From Micromonospora ureilytica (lineage in GTDB: Bacteria > Actinomycetota > Actinomycetes > Mycobacteriales > Micromonosporaceae), in contig NZ_JADOTX010000001.1 of the NCBI RefSeq assembly GCF_015751765.1, positions 930,001-994,000 of the forward strand: DNA of 64,000 nucleotides, in the 5' to 3' direction. The notes beneath the pieces were generated by a model. That model saw nothing but the letters and a program-made list of their open reading frames with translations, ran no database searches and was not told the DNA's origin. A program made the translations under genes and the position numbers. This document shows positions 43,836 through 52,291 of this stretch, one piece after another. How positions within the stretch are numbered: position 1 is the first letter of the stretch; the number at the start of each line of letters is the position of its first letter.

Positions 43836-44228
43836 GATGATCAACCTATCGTGGGTGGCTGTCGTGGTCAGGGTCGCAGGTGATCCAGAGCCTCGGCGTA
43901 AGCGTGACTGTTCAGTTCGCAGACGTGGCCTCTGACTGTGCTGCCCGGAGGAATGCCGCCACGTCTCGACAGCCTGACCAAGAATCTGCAGGCCATCGAC
44001 GCGTACCTGGACGCCGGGGCCCAGAGGTAGCTCAGCCCAGGTCGTCGAGGCAGCAGCACTCGTGGCCGCGTCCCGCGGCGAATGCCTACAGCACCGCCTT
44101 GCGGAAGTGTCTGATCAACCAGACGGGGCCATGCTGCCCTCGTCGACCCCCGGCAACCGGCGCTGCCGCTTGCGAACGAAATGAGGCCCGAACCTCCCGG
44201 TCCGATCTCGCGGCACGTCGATGGGGAG
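43836..44228. other. intergenic stretch before TetR regulator
   Basis: About 390 nt without a recognisable gene. A 25-codon plus-strand peptide (43953-44030) ending QAIDAYLDAGAQR and its reverse strand are protein-like for short stretches, which may be a decayed gene end. No start site, repeat or hairpin of note was found. Confidence 0.3.
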
Positions 44229-44798
44229 TCACGACCTGACGTTGTTCCCGTCCAGCATCGCGAGGGCACCGGCGGTCGCGTTGTCGGCAGAGGACTGCCG
44301 TCCGGTGGCTCGCGCGACGACAAACGCGCCCTCGACGACGGCCAGGAGAGCGGCGGCGGTCTTCGCCGGATCCAACTTCGGCGATAGAGAGCCGTCGACC
44401 TGAGCTTCTCGAACGACGTTCTCGAGAAGGTCGGCCAGTTCGGTGAACGCGGCACCGAGTGCCTCCCGCAAGCCGGCTTCGGCAAGAACCCCTGCGTCGT
44501 ACGCGAAACCGCCGATCTGGCATCCGCCGAGCGCGTCGCCGGCCGACGTCAGGAATGCGGCAAGGCGCTCCCGGCCCGTCGGCAGGCCTTCCATGGTGGC
44601 GCGCACGGAAGCGAGAAGATCCCGCCCGTTCTCCCGAACCACCTCTTGGCCGAGGTCGGGCTTCGTCGGGAAGTGGTGATAGAAGCTGCCCTGCCCGACA
44701 CCGGAGTCGGCCATTACCTGCTTCGGGCTCGTCGTCGAGTATCCGTGATGCCAGAAGAGCTTCTTGGCCGAGTCGATGATCAGCCGCCTGTTGTCCAT
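44229..44798 (-). CDS. TetR family transcriptional regulator
   Basis: 189-residue TetR-type regulator. HTH: RRLIIDSAKKLFWHHGYSTT, then GQGSFYHHFPTKPDL. The C-terminal domain has the TetR_C_6-like segment GGFAYDAGVLAEAG with Cys in GDALGGCQIG. Divergent from the alpha/beta hydrolase gene at 44901 with two matching palindromes in the 100-nt gap, so it very likely represses that gene and itself. The effector may be the substrate of the hydrolase. Confidence 0.92.
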   Translation of the reverse strand: MDNRRLIIDSAKKLFWHHGYSTTSPKQVMADSGVGQGSFYHHFPTKPDLGQEVVRENGRDLLASVRATMEGLPTGRERLAAFLTSAGDALGGCQIGGFAYDAGVLAEAGLREALGAAFTELADLLENVVREAQVDGSLSPKLDPAKTAAALLAVVEGAFVVARATGRQSSADNATAGALAMLDGNNVRS

Positions 44799-44818
44799 GA
44801 CACAAGACTAGCAACCTC

Positions 44819-44858
44819 CATACCTGGAGGTAGGGTTGCCGCCATACCTAGAGGTATG
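44819..44858. promoter_or_regulatory. twin TetR operators overlapping promoter
   Basis: Operator 1 CATACCT-GG-AGGTAGG (44819-44834) and operator 2 CATACCT-AG-AGGTATG (44843-44858) are copies of one 7-2-7 palindrome, 24 bp apart centre to centre. Plus-strand TTGCCG (44836-44841), 17-nt spacer, TATGGT (44859-44864) forms a promoter overlapping operator 2. A bound TetR protein would block the hydrolase promoter. Confidence 0.7.
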
Positions 44859-44900
44859 TATGGTTCTTCTCGACCGACGTTCACCGAAGGGAGCACCACC

Positions 44901-45785
44901 ATGACCGCCACACCGTTCGTTCCCGTCGTGCAGTACAAGACCGAGGACCTCGACGGGTTCCAGATGTTCTACCGAGAGGCCGGCCCGGCCGATGGCCCGG
45001 TCGTCCTGCTCCTGCACGGCTTCCCGACCTCCTCCCACATGTTCCGCAACCTGATCCCGTTCCTCGCGGATCGGTTCCGCGTGATCGCCCCGGACCTGCC
45101 CGGCTACGGAAACAGCGCCGCACCCGATCGCGCCGAGTTCTCCTACACCTTCGACAACGCGGCGAAGTACGTGCAGAAGCTGCTGACGAAGCTCGGAGTG
45201 ACCAGGTACGCCGTCAACGTCTTCGACTACGGCGCACCAACCGCCTGGCGCCTCGCCCTCGCGAACCCCGACGCGATCACGGCGCTCATCGTGCAGAACG
45301 GCAACGCCTACGACGAGGGCCTGGACAACGACTTCTGGGTGCCGATCAAGCGCTACTGGGCCGACAGCAGCCCGGAGAACCGGGATGCCCTCCGCGGCCT
45401 GGTCACCCTGGACGCCACGAAGTTCCAGTACACCGACGGGATGGCCCACGCCTCGCGCATCGCACCCGACAACTGGATCGTCGACCAGGCCCTGCTCGAC
45501 CGACCCGGCAACGACGAGATCCAGCTCGACTACTTCCTCGACTACGGCACGAACCCAGCGCTCTACCCGCCGGTGCAGGAGTGGCTGCGCAAGACGCAGC
45601 CGCCCACCCTCATCGTGTGGGGCGCGAATGATGTGATCTTCCCTGCCGAGGGCGCGCACCCCTACAAGCGAGACCTGCAGGACATCGAATTCCACCTCTT
45701 CGACAGCGGGCACTTCCTGCTCGAGGACCGCGCCGACGAGGTCTTCCCGCTCATCCACGACTTCCTGACCCGCAAGCTCGGCTGA
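44901..45785 (+). CDS. alpha/beta hydrolase with Asp nucleophile (haloalkane dehalogenase/epoxide hydrolase type)
   Basis: 294-residue soluble hydrolase. Oxyanion strand VVLLLHGFPTSSHMF, nucleophile region AVNVFDYGAPTAWR where Asp occupies the Ser position as in haloalkane dehalogenases and epoxide hydrolases, acid in VWGANDVIFP and catalytic His in DSGHFLLEDRA. ATG at 44901 follows GAAGGGAGCACCACC. The upstream twin operators and the TetR gene make it inducible. Substrate may be a haloalkane, epoxide or fluorinated compound. Confidence 0.9.
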   Translation: MTATPFVPVVQYKTEDLDGFQMFYREAGPADGPVVLLLHGFPTSSHMFRNLIPFLADRFRVIAPDLPGYGNSAAPDRAEFSYTFDNAAKYVQKLLTKLGVTRYAVNVFDYGAPTAWRLALANPDAITALIVQNGNAYDEGLDNDFWVPIKRYWADSSPENRDALRGLVTLDATKFQYTDGMAHASRIAPDNWIVDQALLDRPGNDEIQLDYFLDYGTNPALYPPVQEWLRKTQPPTLIVWGANDVIFPAEGAHPYKRDLQDIEFHLFDSGHFLLEDRADEVFPLIHDFLTRKLG

Positions 45786-46078
45786 CCAAGCTGGTCGTGG
45801 CCCGGTCGCGGTGTCCGGACTGGCCTTCGGTTACCGCGTGTTCAAGGAGCGGCCGAGGACGTCGGGCGAACGCGGCAAGGGCCTCGGCCGCGATCGAGGT
45901 GTCAGCCTGGTCGGCCCGGCCAGAGCAGCAAGAGGGCTCGTGGCTGAGTGCGTCGTGTCGTTCATGCGGCCACGCTCCAACGTTCACATCAGTGTCAATG
46001 CATACGCGATCGTCGTGCCCGGATCACAGCTGCGCGCGACACATGCACGTGTGGTCATCTCGCTATTAGACGATGCTT
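45786..46078. other. intergenic stretch before metal ABC operon
   Basis: About 290 nt without a convincing gene. Open frames on both strands are not protein-like and lack ribosome binding sites. TATTAG at 46064-46069 may be a -10. No terminator was identified by eye. Confidence 0.35.
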
Positions 46079-46098
46079 GGTGAAAACGATTACCGTTC
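46079..46098. promoter_or_regulatory. candidate Zur/Fur-type box
   Basis: GGTGAAAACGATTACCGTTC contains TGAAAACGATT and the short inverted repeat AACG-attac-CGTT. It resembles actinobacterial Zur boxes (TGAaAATGATTTTCA-like) and sits 26 nt before the GTG start of a zinc/manganese-binding lipoprotein. Match is partial. Confidence 0.4.
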
Positions 46099-46123
46099 CG
46101 GATCTCAGGAATGGAGTGGTTTC

Positions 46124-47134
46124 GTGAAGCATGGACAACGCACGATCATCGCAGCGGCGACCGCCGCCGCGCTCGTTCTTCTTGGCGGTTGTGGCTCGGG
46201 AGACGACGCCGCCGAGGGCGGCAGCAACGCCTCGTCCGGCGCCGGGCTCGCCGTGGTCGCCACCACCCCCGAGGTGGCCGACTTCGTCCGCACCGTTGGC
46301 GGCAGCGACGTCACCGTCACCCAGATCATCAAGCCGAACGTCGACCCGCACGACTACGAGCCCACCCCGGCCGACATCCAGGCGATCGGAAAGGCCGCCA
46401 TCGTCGTCAAGAACGGTGTCGGCCTCGAGGAGTGGCTCGACCAGACCATCGAGTCGGCCGGCTTCAAGGGCACCGTCGTCGACTCCAGCCAGGGTGTCAC
46501 CCTGCGCGAGGGTGGCCACGAGGAGGGCGAGGAAGGCCACGAGGAGGGCGAGGAAGGCCACGAGGAGGGCGAGGAGGCGCACGAGGGCGAGGAGCACGAC
46601 CCGCACATCTGGCACAACCCGCTGAACGCCAAGACGATGGTCGCCAACATCGAGAAGGGCCTCGCTGCGGCCGACCCCGCGCACGCCACGGCCTTCGCCG
46701 AAAATCTGAAGAACTACACGGCCGAACTCGACAAGCTCGACGCCGACAACGAGGCCGCCTTCGCCCGGATCCCTGCCGATCAGCGCAAGCTCGTGACCAA
46801 CCACGACGCCTTCGGCTACTACGTCGACCGGTACAAGCTGCAGTTCGTCGGCTCGGTCATCCCCAGCCTCGACACCTCCGCCGAGCTGAGCGCGAAGCAG
46901 CTCAACGAGCTGGTCGCGAAGATCAAGGCGACGGGTACGAAGGCCATCTTCGCGGAGACGTCGCTGCCGCCCAAGAGCGCCGAGGCGATCGCGAACCAGG
47001 CCGGCGTCAAGGTCATCGGCGGTGAGGACGCCCTCTACGGCGACAGCATCGGCGCCGAGGGCACGCCCCAGGGCACCTACCTCGGTGCTGAGCGGCACAA
47101 CACCCAGGTCATCGTCTCGGCTCTGGGCGGCTGA
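46124..47134 (+). CDS. zinc/manganese ABC transporter substrate-binding lipoprotein
   Basis: 336-residue cluster A-I metal-binding lipoprotein (ZnuA/TroA type). Lipobox LLGGC near residue 24; metal-site His in KPNVDPHDYEPTP and in DPHIWHNPLNA. A His/Glu-rich loop between the two halves is built from three near-identical 21-nt units (46514-46576), typical of zinc-binding ZnuA. Start is GTG 46124 with TGGAGTGG upstream. A candidate Zur box precedes it. It begins a four-gene operon (lipoprotein, ATPase, two permeases); zinc is more likely than manganese because of the His loop. Confidence 0.92.
   Translation: MKHGQRTIIAAATAAALVLLGGCGSGDDAAEGGSNASSGAGLAVVATTPEVADFVRTVGGSDVTVTQIIKPNVDPHDYEPTPADIQAIGKAAIVVKNGVGLEEWLDQTIESAGFKGTVVDSSQGVTLREGGHEEGEEGHEEGEEGHEEGEEAHEGEEHDPHIWHNPLNAKTMVANIEKGLAAADPAHATAFAENLKNYTAELDKLDADNEAAFARIPADQRKLVTNHDAFGYYVDRYKLQFVGSVIPSLDTSAELSAKQLNELVAKIKATGTKAIFAETSLPPKSAEAIANQAGVKVIGGEDALYGDSIGAEGTPQGTYLGAERHNTQVIVSALGG
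46514..46576 (+). repeat. three 21-nt tandem repeats coding for the metal-binding loop
   Basis: Units of GGCCACGAGGAGGGCGAGGAA at 46514-46534, 46535-46555 and 46556-46576 encode GHEEGEE three times, differing only at the last base or two. Expansion or contraction would alter the metal-binding capacity of the lipoprotein loop. Confidence 0.75.
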
Positions 47135-47135
47135 C

Positions 47136-47906
47136 ATGGGCGATGTCGCGGTGGCCGACGCCGCCCTTCGCTATGCCGAGGTGAGCGTCGGCTACCACGG
47201 CACGCCCGTGCTCACCGATGTCAACCTCGACCTGGTCCCCGGGCAGCGCCTGGCCCTGATCGGGCCCAACGGCGCCGGCAAGTCCACGTTGATCAAGTCG
47301 ATCCTCGGCCTGGTGCCGGTCCTCGCCGGCACGTCCACCGTGCTCGGGCGCACGCCGGCCCAGGCCCGGGCCCGCACAGGATATGTTCCGCAGACCGACT
47401 CCCTCGACGCCGACTTCCCGGTGACCGCTGGCCAGGTCGTCATGATGGGCCGCTACCGACGCATCGGCTGGTGGCGTCCCACCCGCAACGACGACCGACG
47501 GCGCGTCCACGAGGCGCTCGACCGCCTCGGCCTCGCCGACCACGCGAAGACACACTTCGGCGTGCTCTCCGGTGGCCAACGCCAGCGGGTGCTGCTCGCC
47601 CGCGCCATCGCCGCCGAGCCACGGCTGCTGCTGCTCGACGAGCCGTTCAACGGTGTCGACGCGGTGAGCCAGGAAGCCATCCTGTCCGTCCTGCGCGAAC
47701 TCAGCGCGGCCGGGACCACCCTGGTGCTGAGCACCCACGACCTGACGGTCGCGCATGAGCTCGCCGACACGGTCTGCGTGCTCAACGGCCGGCAGTGGGC
47801 GGTCGGCCCGCCCGATGAGACGTTGACCGCCGATACGCTGCGCCGCGCGTACGGCGGACACGCCATCGAGTTGAGAGACGGCCGGACAGTGCTGGTGGAG
47901 CCGTGA
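47136..47906 (+). CDS. zinc/manganese ABC transporter ATPase
   Basis: 256-residue ATPase (ZnuC type): Walker A GPNGAGKST, signature LSGGQRQRVLLA, Walker B LLLLDEPFNGVD, H-loop STHDLTVA. It begins 1 nt after the lipoprotein stop (ATG at 47136). Energises metal import together with the two permeases that follow. GTGA overlap with the first permease. Confidence 0.92.
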   Translation: MGDVAVADAALRYAEVSVGYHGTPVLTDVNLDLVPGQRLALIGPNGAGKSTLIKSILGLVPVLAGTSTVLGRTPAQARARTGYVPQTDSLDADFPVTAGQVVMMGRYRRIGWWRPTRNDDRRRVHEALDRLGLADHAKTHFGVLSGGQRQRVLLARAIAAEPRLLLLDEPFNGVDAVSQEAILSVLRELSAAGTTLVLSTHDLTVAHELADTVCVLNGRQWAVGPPDETLTADTLRRAYGGHAIELRDGRTVLVEP

Positions 47907-48790
47907 TCGAGCCGTTCACCGTACCGTTCATGGGGCGCGCCCTGGCCGAACTCGCGCTGCTCGCCCTCATCTGCGGACCGGTGAGTGTCTTCGTCTTCGC
48001 CCGCCGCCTGTCGTTCGTCTCCGACGCGTTGACGCACACCGTGTTTCCCGGCGTCGTCATCGGGTTCCTGGCCGGTGGAATCGAGGGCATCGTCGTCGGG
48101 GCGCTGGTCGCCGGCGTCGTGACCGCAGTGGTGCTGACCCTGCTCAGCCGAGGCGGGGCGCTGTCCGACGACGCGTCCACCGCCGTGGTGCTCACCGCCA
48201 TGTTCTCGATCGGCGTGGTGCTCGTGTCGCGGCGCTCCTCGTACACCTCGGATCTGACGTCGTTCCTCTTCGGGCGCATCCTGACGGTGACGCCGCGCCA
48301 GATCGCGGAGACCGCCGTGCTGGCGGTCGTCATCCTCGGCCTGCTGCTGATCAGCGCCCGCGCCCTGATCTTCCGGACCCTCGACCCGGCCGGAGCGGCC
48401 GCCGCCGGCTTCCGGATCGCCTGGCTCGATCTGCTGCTCAACATCATCGTCGCGCTCGTCGTCGTCGCCGCGGTACGCGCCGTTGGCACCATCCTCGTGG
48501 TGGCGCTGCTCATCGTGCCGGCCGCGACTGCCCGCATGCTCACCACACGCCTGCCGCTGATGGCGATGATCGGCACCGGCCTCATCCTCGTCGCCGCATA
48601 CGGCGGCCTGCTGGCCAGCTGGACCGCATCGGTCGACTACGGCATCTCGCTGACCTCGGCCTCCGCCGTCGTCCTGCTGCTCGTGCTCGCCTACCTGCTG
48701 CTGCTCCCACTGGGCGCGCTGCGCTCGAGGCGCAACCACGGGCGGATCGTCTCCGACGCAAGGAGGTCCCCGCATGAACTGGTGGGATGA
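47903..48790 (+). CDS. zinc/manganese ABC transporter permease
   Basis: 295-residue permease of the ABC-3 (ZnuB/MntB) family with about nine transmembrane helices. The motif RRLSFVSDALTHTVFPGVVI is the typical cytoplasmic-loop region of metal permeases. It is translated from a GTG overlapping the ATPase stop and overlaps the second permease by 17 nt. Confidence 0.9.
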   Translation: MIEPFTVPFMGRALAELALLALICGPVSVFVFARRLSFVSDALTHTVFPGVVIGFLAGGIEGIVVGALVAGVVTAVVLTLLSRGGALSDDASTAVVLTAMFSIGVVLVSRRSSYTSDLTSFLFGRILTVTPRQIAETAVLAVVILGLLLISARALIFRTLDPAGAAAAGFRIAWLDLLLNIIVALVVVAAVRAVGTILVVALLIVPAATARMLTTRLPLMAMIGTGLILVAAYGGLLASWTASVDYGISLTSASAVVLLLVLAYLLLLPLGALRSRRNHGRIVSDARRSPHELVG

Positions 48791-49613
48791 CGCGCTGCAC
48801 CGGGCCACGGCCGAGGTGCTGCTCGCCGGCGCGCTCGCCGGACTCGTCGGCGTTCACGTCGTGCTCCGCCGGCTGTCCTTCTTCACCATGGCACTGACCC
48901 ACGCCACGTTCCCCGGGGTGGTGGCCGCCGCCATCATCGGCGTCAACATCGTCGTCGGAGGCGTGGTCGCGGGCGCGATCGTCGCGCTGGGCGTCGCCGC
49001 GCTCAGCCGCCACCGAAGCCAGAACACGGCCGCGGCGACCGGCGTCATGCTCTCCGGCGGCTTCGCGCTCGGCGCCGGGCTCGTCGCCACCCAGAACGGC
49101 TTCAGCCGAGACCTGACATCGTTCCTCGTCGGATCGATCCTCACCGTCAGCCCGCAGGACCTCGTGACCACCGCGGTCGCGCTCGTCGTCGTCGCGGCCG
49201 TCCTGCTGGCCTGCGCCCGTCCACTGCGCTACACCGGCTTCGACCGGATCGGCGCGCAGGCGGCCGGCTTCGCCACCGGAGTCTGGGACGTCGTGCTGCT
49301 GCTCGCCATCCAGGTGGCGGTCGTGACGATCGTCCCCGCCATCGGCACGATCCTCGCCCTCGCTCTCATCGTCGCGCCGGCAGCGGCGGCGCGCCAGTGG
49401 TCGCACCGGCTGAGCATCATCACCGCCCTGGCCGTCACGTTCGGTGCCCTCAGCGGGCTCGGCGGCCTCTACGCGTCGAGCCGCTGGGACGTCGCCGCCG
49501 GCGCGAGCATCACCCTGACCGCCACCGCGATCCTGGCACTGTCGACAGTGCTGTCCCGCCTGATCAGATCTCGGTCCACGGCAGCCGCCCGCCTGCGCGC
49601 GTCCCCCGCATGA
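48774..49613 (+). CDS. zinc/manganese ABC transporter permease, second subunit
   Basis: 279-residue ABC-3 permease with RRLSFFTMALTHATFPGVVA at the conserved loop and about eight transmembrane helices, paralogous to the preceding gene. The two probably form a heterodimer, as in MntB/MntC-type systems with two permease genes. Its stop overlaps the start of the chimeric remnant by ATGA. Confidence 0.9.
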   Translation: MNWWDDALHRATAEVLLAGALAGLVGVHVVLRRLSFFTMALTHATFPGVVAAAIIGVNIVVGGVVAGAIVALGVAALSRHRSQNTAAATGVMLSGGFALGAGLVATQNGFSRDLTSFLVGSILTVSPQDLVTTAVALVVVAAVLLACARPLRYTGFDRIGAQAAGFATGVWDVVLLLAIQVAVVTIVPAIGTILALALIVAPAAAARQWSHRLSIITALAVTFGALSGLGGLYASSRWDVAAGASITLTATAILALSTVLSRLIRSRSTAAARLRASPA

Positions 49614-49945
49614 GCGCCGCACACCTCGACGAGACGGGGCGCGCACTGGACCGCGCAGTCGTCGTGCTGCGCGCCATGGCGTACGAGCACCGGATACAAA
49701 TCCTGGTCGACAGCAGCCAGGTCCGGCGCGGCAAACCGGGCCCCGAGTGCTATCTGCGCGCCGCGCATCTTCTCAACACCACCGCAGCGAGTTGCCTGGT
49801 GATCGAGGACAGTCCCGCTGGCATCGAAGCAGCCCGGGTTGCCGGCATGACGCGCGCACTCGTGGGGCTGAGACCCCGGCATCACCGGAGTGTGCGGCCG
49901 ACGAACTCGTCTGTGGCGGCGTCGATGGACAATCCGGTGCCGTGA
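49610..49945 (+). pseudogene. ArsR-type regulator/HAD hydrolase chimeric remnant
   Basis: A 111-codon frame translationally coupled to the metal permease. Residues 1-33 resemble the start of an ArsR-type regulator (ALDRAVVVLRAMAYEHRIQI), which would be a natural partner of a metal operon, but the recognition helix is missing. From about residue 36 it reads as the second half of a HAD-family phosphatase: RRGKPGPECYLRAA, then CLVIEDSPAGIEAARVAGM, carrying motifs III and IV without motifs I and II. After MTRAL it loses likeness to either family. Both parent genes appear broken by one deletion. Confidence 0.65.
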
Positions 49946-51421
49946 TCAGCTCCCAGAAGCGGTGGTCGCGGGCTGGCCCGCCCAGGCGGTCAGTGCGTTG
50001 GTGCGTTCGCGCGCCGGCTGGTCGTCGCGGCTGAGCCAGGCAATGTGGCCGTCGGGGCGAACGAGAATCTCGGTGACACCGGCCAGGGCCGGGTGCGCTC
50101 CGGCCGAGGCTGCCCCGAGGACGACGCGGTCGGCCCATCTGGCCACCTCACCCGTCGCCGGGCCGGCGCCGGTCAACGTGAGCAGCGCGAACGAGCCGCC
50201 GCGCAGTAGCTCGTAGACGCTGGTGTGCGAGGTCAGCGCGATGTCCGGCATGCGAGCGCCGATCAGTGGTTCCGCAGACGTGCCGTACCGGGTGTCGAGT
50301 GCCGACACCGCGTCGGCGATTCGCCGGTTGACGACGTCGATGCCGAGCAGATCGTCGATCAACGCGCGCAGAGCGGTCGCCGGCGATGTGTACTGTCCGA
50401 CGAGCGTCAGTTCGAGCAGCAACGTCTGCACCTCGGTGTTGGCGGTGACGGCCGCACCGACCGGATGCCGCTCATCGTGGTACGTGTCGAGCAGTCCGTC
50501 CGGTGCCCACCCGTGCACTGCCGCGGCCAGCTTCCAGCCGAGGTTCGCCGCGTCCTGCAGCCCGGTGTTGAGACCTTGCCCGGCCGCCGGGAAATGGATG
50601 TGCGCGGCGTCGCCGGCCACCAGGACCCGGCCGGCCCGGTATCGCGCGGCGAGTCGGGTGGCGTTGCCGAACCGGGACAGCCAGCGGGGCTCGGCGACCC
50701 CGAAATCCGTTCCGCAGGACCGCAGCAGCGAGGCCCGGAACTCGTCGAGCGTCACCGGAATTGACGACGGCTCGCGCATCCGTTGCGGGTCGACGGCCAC
50801 GAAGCGGGTCGTCCCGTCGCCGAGCGGGACGGCCAGCACCCCACCTGATTCGGCCCGGCCCAGGGCGGAGGAGTCGACGACGGCGAAGTCGCCGAGCATC
50901 CCGGTAAGGGTTTCATCGGTTCCGGGAAACTCGATCCCGGCTGCTTCCCGGACCACGCTGCGGCCGCCGTCGCAGCCGACGGCATACTTGGCGCGCAGCA
51001 CGGTGCCGCCGACTGTGACGGCGACACCGCCGGTGTCCTGGGAAACCCCGGTTACCGCTGAACCACGCGAGATCGGCACGCCCAAGCTGAGCACCCACTC
51101 GGTCAGCAGCCGCTCGGTCTGCGCCTGGGCGAGGAACAGCGTGAACCCGTGCCGGCTGTCCAGCGCGGCGAAGTTCAGCCGTGTCGGCAGTCCCGCGAAA
51201 TGCCATCCCGGCACGCGCTTGCCTTGCGACAGGAATGCGGCGGCCAGCCCGCGCTGGTCCAGCACCTCGACGCTACGCGGGTGCAAAGTGAGCGCCCGTG
51301 AATGGCGCTGTGGCGCATCGCGCCGCTCCACCACCCGGACGCGGACCCCGGCCAGCGCCAGTTCTCCAGCGAGCATCAGCCCGGTCGGGCCCGCTCCCAC
51401 CACGATCACATCGGCATCCAT
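49946..51421 (-). CDS. FAD-dependent aromatic monooxygenase
   Basis: 491-residue class A flavoprotein monooxygenase of the phenol hydroxylase/polyketide hydroxylase group. FAD-binding GAGPTGLMLAGELALAG at residue 9, the DG-like motif VGCDGGRSVVREAAG, and GDAAHIHFPAAGQGLNTGLQD near 285. The ATG at 51421 is chosen over a GTG seven codons upstream. Divergent from a TetR gene with two tandem operators. Such pairs often hydroxylate and inactivate antibiotics such as tetracycline or rifampicin, but substrate is not determined here. Confidence 0.9.
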   Translation of the reverse strand: MDADVIVVGAGPTGLMLAGELALAGVRVRVVERRDAPQRHSRALTLHPRSVEVLDQRGLAAAFLSQGKRVPGWHFAGLPTRLNFAALDSRHGFTLFLAQAQTERLLTEWVLSLGVPISRGSAVTGVSQDTGGVAVTVGGTVLRAKYAVGCDGGRSVVREAAGIEFPGTDETLTGMLGDFAVVDSSALGRAESGGVLAVPLGDGTTRFVAVDPQRMREPSSIPVTLDEFRASLLRSCGTDFGVAEPRWLSRFGNATRLAARYRAGRVLVAGDAAHIHFPAAGQGLNTGLQDAANLGWKLAAAVHGWAPDGLLDTYHDERHPVGAAVTANTEVQTLLLELTLVGQYTSPATALRALIDDLLGIDVVNRRIADAVSALDTRYGTSAEPLIGARMPDIALTSHTSVYELLRGGSFALLTLTGAGPATGEVARWADRVVLGAASAGAHPALAGVTEILVRPDGHIAWLSRDDQPARERTNALTAWAGQPATTASGS

Positions 51422-51445
51422 CCGACAACCCCATCCCCACAATTA

Positions 51446-51475
51446 GTGAACGTCGTTCACGTGAACGCTGTTTAC
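51446..51475. promoter_or_regulatory. tandem TetR operators
   Basis: GTGAACG-T-CGTTCAC (51446-51460) is a perfect 7-1-7 palindrome; the adjoining GTGAACG-C-TGTTTAC (51461-51475) is an imperfect copy with no gap. It lies in the 67-nt space between the monooxygenase and tetR-like genes. TACTAT (51473-51478) may serve as a -10 for the regulator gene. Confidence 0.7.
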
Positions 51476-51488
51476 TATAGTGCTGACC

Positions 51489-52154
51489 ATGGGCTCCGAG
51501 GCAACCCCCGAACCGAGATCAGGTCCGACCCGCGGTCGGCCACCCAGGCTCGACCGTGATCGCACCGTCGACGAGGCGCTGCGCCTGCTGGACGAGGGCG
51601 GACTGGAGGCGCTGACCATGCGCCGACTCGCCGATGCGCTGAACGCGCAGGCCGGAGCCCTCTACCGGTACTTCGCCACCAAACAGGACCTGCTCACCGC
51701 GATGGCCGACCGGATGCTCACCGGATGCGCAGACGTCGCCGACAGCCCGGACTGGGCGCAGACCGTCACGACTCTCGCCCACCAGCTGCGCGCCTCCCTG
51801 CTCTCCCACCGCGACGGCGCCCGCGTCTACGCCGGCACCCGTTCCACCGGGCCGAACACCCTCAGGTTCGCCGAGACCGCCGTCGCCGCGCTCATCAAGG
51901 CGGACTTCGCGCCCGACGACGCCGCACGCGCGATGTTCTCGATCGTGCACTTCACCATCGGGCACACCCTTGAGGAACAAGCGGCCGCCAGCGACCCGGC
52001 CGACTTCGCCCACCTGCGCAGGGCCCTGGATCCCGGGACCTATCCCGCGTTGACGGCCGCCGGCACGGCGCTGACCGATCCCAGCTTCGCCACCCACTTC
52101 GAATTCGGGCTCACGGCCCTGATCGGCGGCCTACGCGTCGGGCTCCGAAAATAG
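51489..52154 (+). CDS. TetR family regulator with TetR-type C-terminal domain
   Basis: 221-residue regulator. HTH: DRTVDEALRLLDEGGLEALT, MRRLADALNAQAGALYRYFA, then KQDLLTAM. The C-terminal part (RDGARVYAGTRSTGPN and FTIGHTLEEQAA) is of the tetracycline-repressor class, which binds polycyclic ligands. ATG at 51489 is chosen; a GTG 9 nt upstream is also possible. It likely represses the divergent FAD monooxygenase and itself through the tandem operators. Confidence 0.9.
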   Translation: MGSEATPEPRSGPTRGRPPRLDRDRTVDEALRLLDEGGLEALTMRRLADALNAQAGALYRYFATKQDLLTAMADRMLTGCADVADSPDWAQTVTTLAHQLRASLLSHRDGARVYAGTRSTGPNTLRFAETAVAALIKADFAPDDAARAMFSIVHFTIGHTLEEQAAASDPADFAHLRRALDPGTYPALTAAGTALTDPSFATHFEFGLTALIGGLRVGLRK

Positions 52155-52291
52155 GCCGCGAACTCCTGGCCTGGGCGTGAGCGTGGTCGGCCGAGGCCGA
52201 GGTGACGGACCTTCCGGCAGGCTGCGGCTGACTCGGTGTGTCGTCATCGGCGGCTGGCCGCTGCGGCGACCTGATCCACGTCGACGTCAAA

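Noticed and set aside
46514..46576. Regular 21-nt repeats that might suggest a CRISPR array
   Set aside because: The units are contiguous, lack spacers, keep the reading frame and encode a metal-binding loop.
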